The position numbers and the translations under genes are program-made. A DNA stretch of 64,000 nt, taken from NCBI GenBank assembly GCA_002973635.1, contig CP027224.1, positions 2,676,501 through 2,740,500 on the forward strand. Direction: 5' to 3'. The notes beneath the pieces are model-generated. The model worked only from the letters and a program-made list of their open reading frames with translations. It ran no database searches and was not told the origin of the DNA. This document shows, piece after piece, positions 63,860-64,000 of the stretch (its first letter is position 1; each line of letters starts with the position of its first letter). This DNA is from Lysinibacillus sp. B2A1. GTDB lineage: Bacteria > Bacillota > Bacilli > Bacillales_A > Planococcaceae.

Positions 63860-64000
63860 TTTTACTAATCGATAACTATGATTCGTTTACTTATAATCTA
63901 TATCAGCAAATATCAATGCTTGGGAAGGAAGTAAAAGTAGTACGTAATGACGAGCTAACTGTAAGTGATATTGAAAGCATGCAGCCAGAGGCGATTATTT
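63856..64000 (+). CDS. trpG: Anthranilate synthase component II, N-terminal part
   Basis: The start of a class I glutamine amidotransferase, cut by the window edge: [18 protein letters not shown], then [15 protein letters not shown]. Its ATG overlaps the trpE stop (ATGA), so it is translationally coupled. In many Bacillales this subunit also serves PabB; here the T-box and trpE link it to tryptophan synthesis. GGAGG precedes it at 63844. Confidence 0.9.
   Translation, partial: MILLIDNYDSFTYNLYQQISMLGKEVKVVRNDELTVSDIESMQPEAII

Overview
The window is low-GC Bacillota DNA: strong AGGAGG ribosome binding sites, TTG/GTG starts and many hairpin-plus-T terminators. Gene content and order suggest a Lysinibacillus-like member of the Bacillales. 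This is inferred from protein style and synteny, not from a search. Parts match the Bacillus subtilis yqf/yqg region: cshB-nfo-yqfT and zur at 10.2-15.0 kb, then yqfW-ispG-yqfZ, yqgC, sodA, pbpA and the pst operon at 44.9-58.2 kb. About 30 kb of accessory DNA lies between zur and the yqfW homologue.

Layout. 0-9 kb: a chemoreceptor tail and the divergent kdpDE / kdpFABC potassium uptake locus, including two peptide genes of 30 and 26 codons. 8.9-15 kb: a butanediol-type dehydrogenase, cshB-nfo, and the zinc operon znuC-znuB-zur with a Zur-box-like site. 15-25.4 kb: serC, a frameshifted DUF2306 gene, an isochorismatase-family hydrolase, a PCYCGC lipoprotein, a YhgE/Pip protein, a thioredoxin-like protein and a TPR-like protein, interrupted by three copies of a ~0.7-kb repeat. 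25.4-39.9 kb: a MASE3-GGDEF-EAL protein, malic enzyme, a decayed gene under a Fur box, proC, ctaB, a phosphatase, an ECF sigma/anti-sigma pair, and a MerR-CNNM transporter operon with unusual start codons. 39.9-45 kb: a repeat-dense stretch and two tandem 695-aa chemoreceptors. 45-58.2 kb: isoprenoid, phosphate, superoxide and cell-wall genes, ending in pstSCAB-phoU behind a five-unit Pho box. 58.3-64 kb: an IS3-family insertion in the phoU terminator, a degenerate VWA-like protein, an MscS channel, and a T-box-controlled trp operon whose trpE is frameshifted.

The most interesting signal is the three-copy ~0.7-kb element (15348-16080, 19389-20063, 24701-25390 inverted). It has matching terminal inverted repeats, two GC-rich fold-back arms and no transposase. 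Each copy is flanked by a direct duplication of an entire hairpin: 33, 32 and 21 bp, a different hairpin each time, with the duplication ending where the perfect stem ends. That points to a transposition system that recognises and duplicates whole palindromes, two of them transcription terminators. A group IIC-like intron fragment after the zur terminator and the IS3 copy in the phoU terminator add to a theme of mobile DNA at terminators.

Two genes (the DUF2306 gene and trpE) are each broken by one base at an A-run. Either real mutation or sequencing error could explain this; the sequence alone cannot decide.
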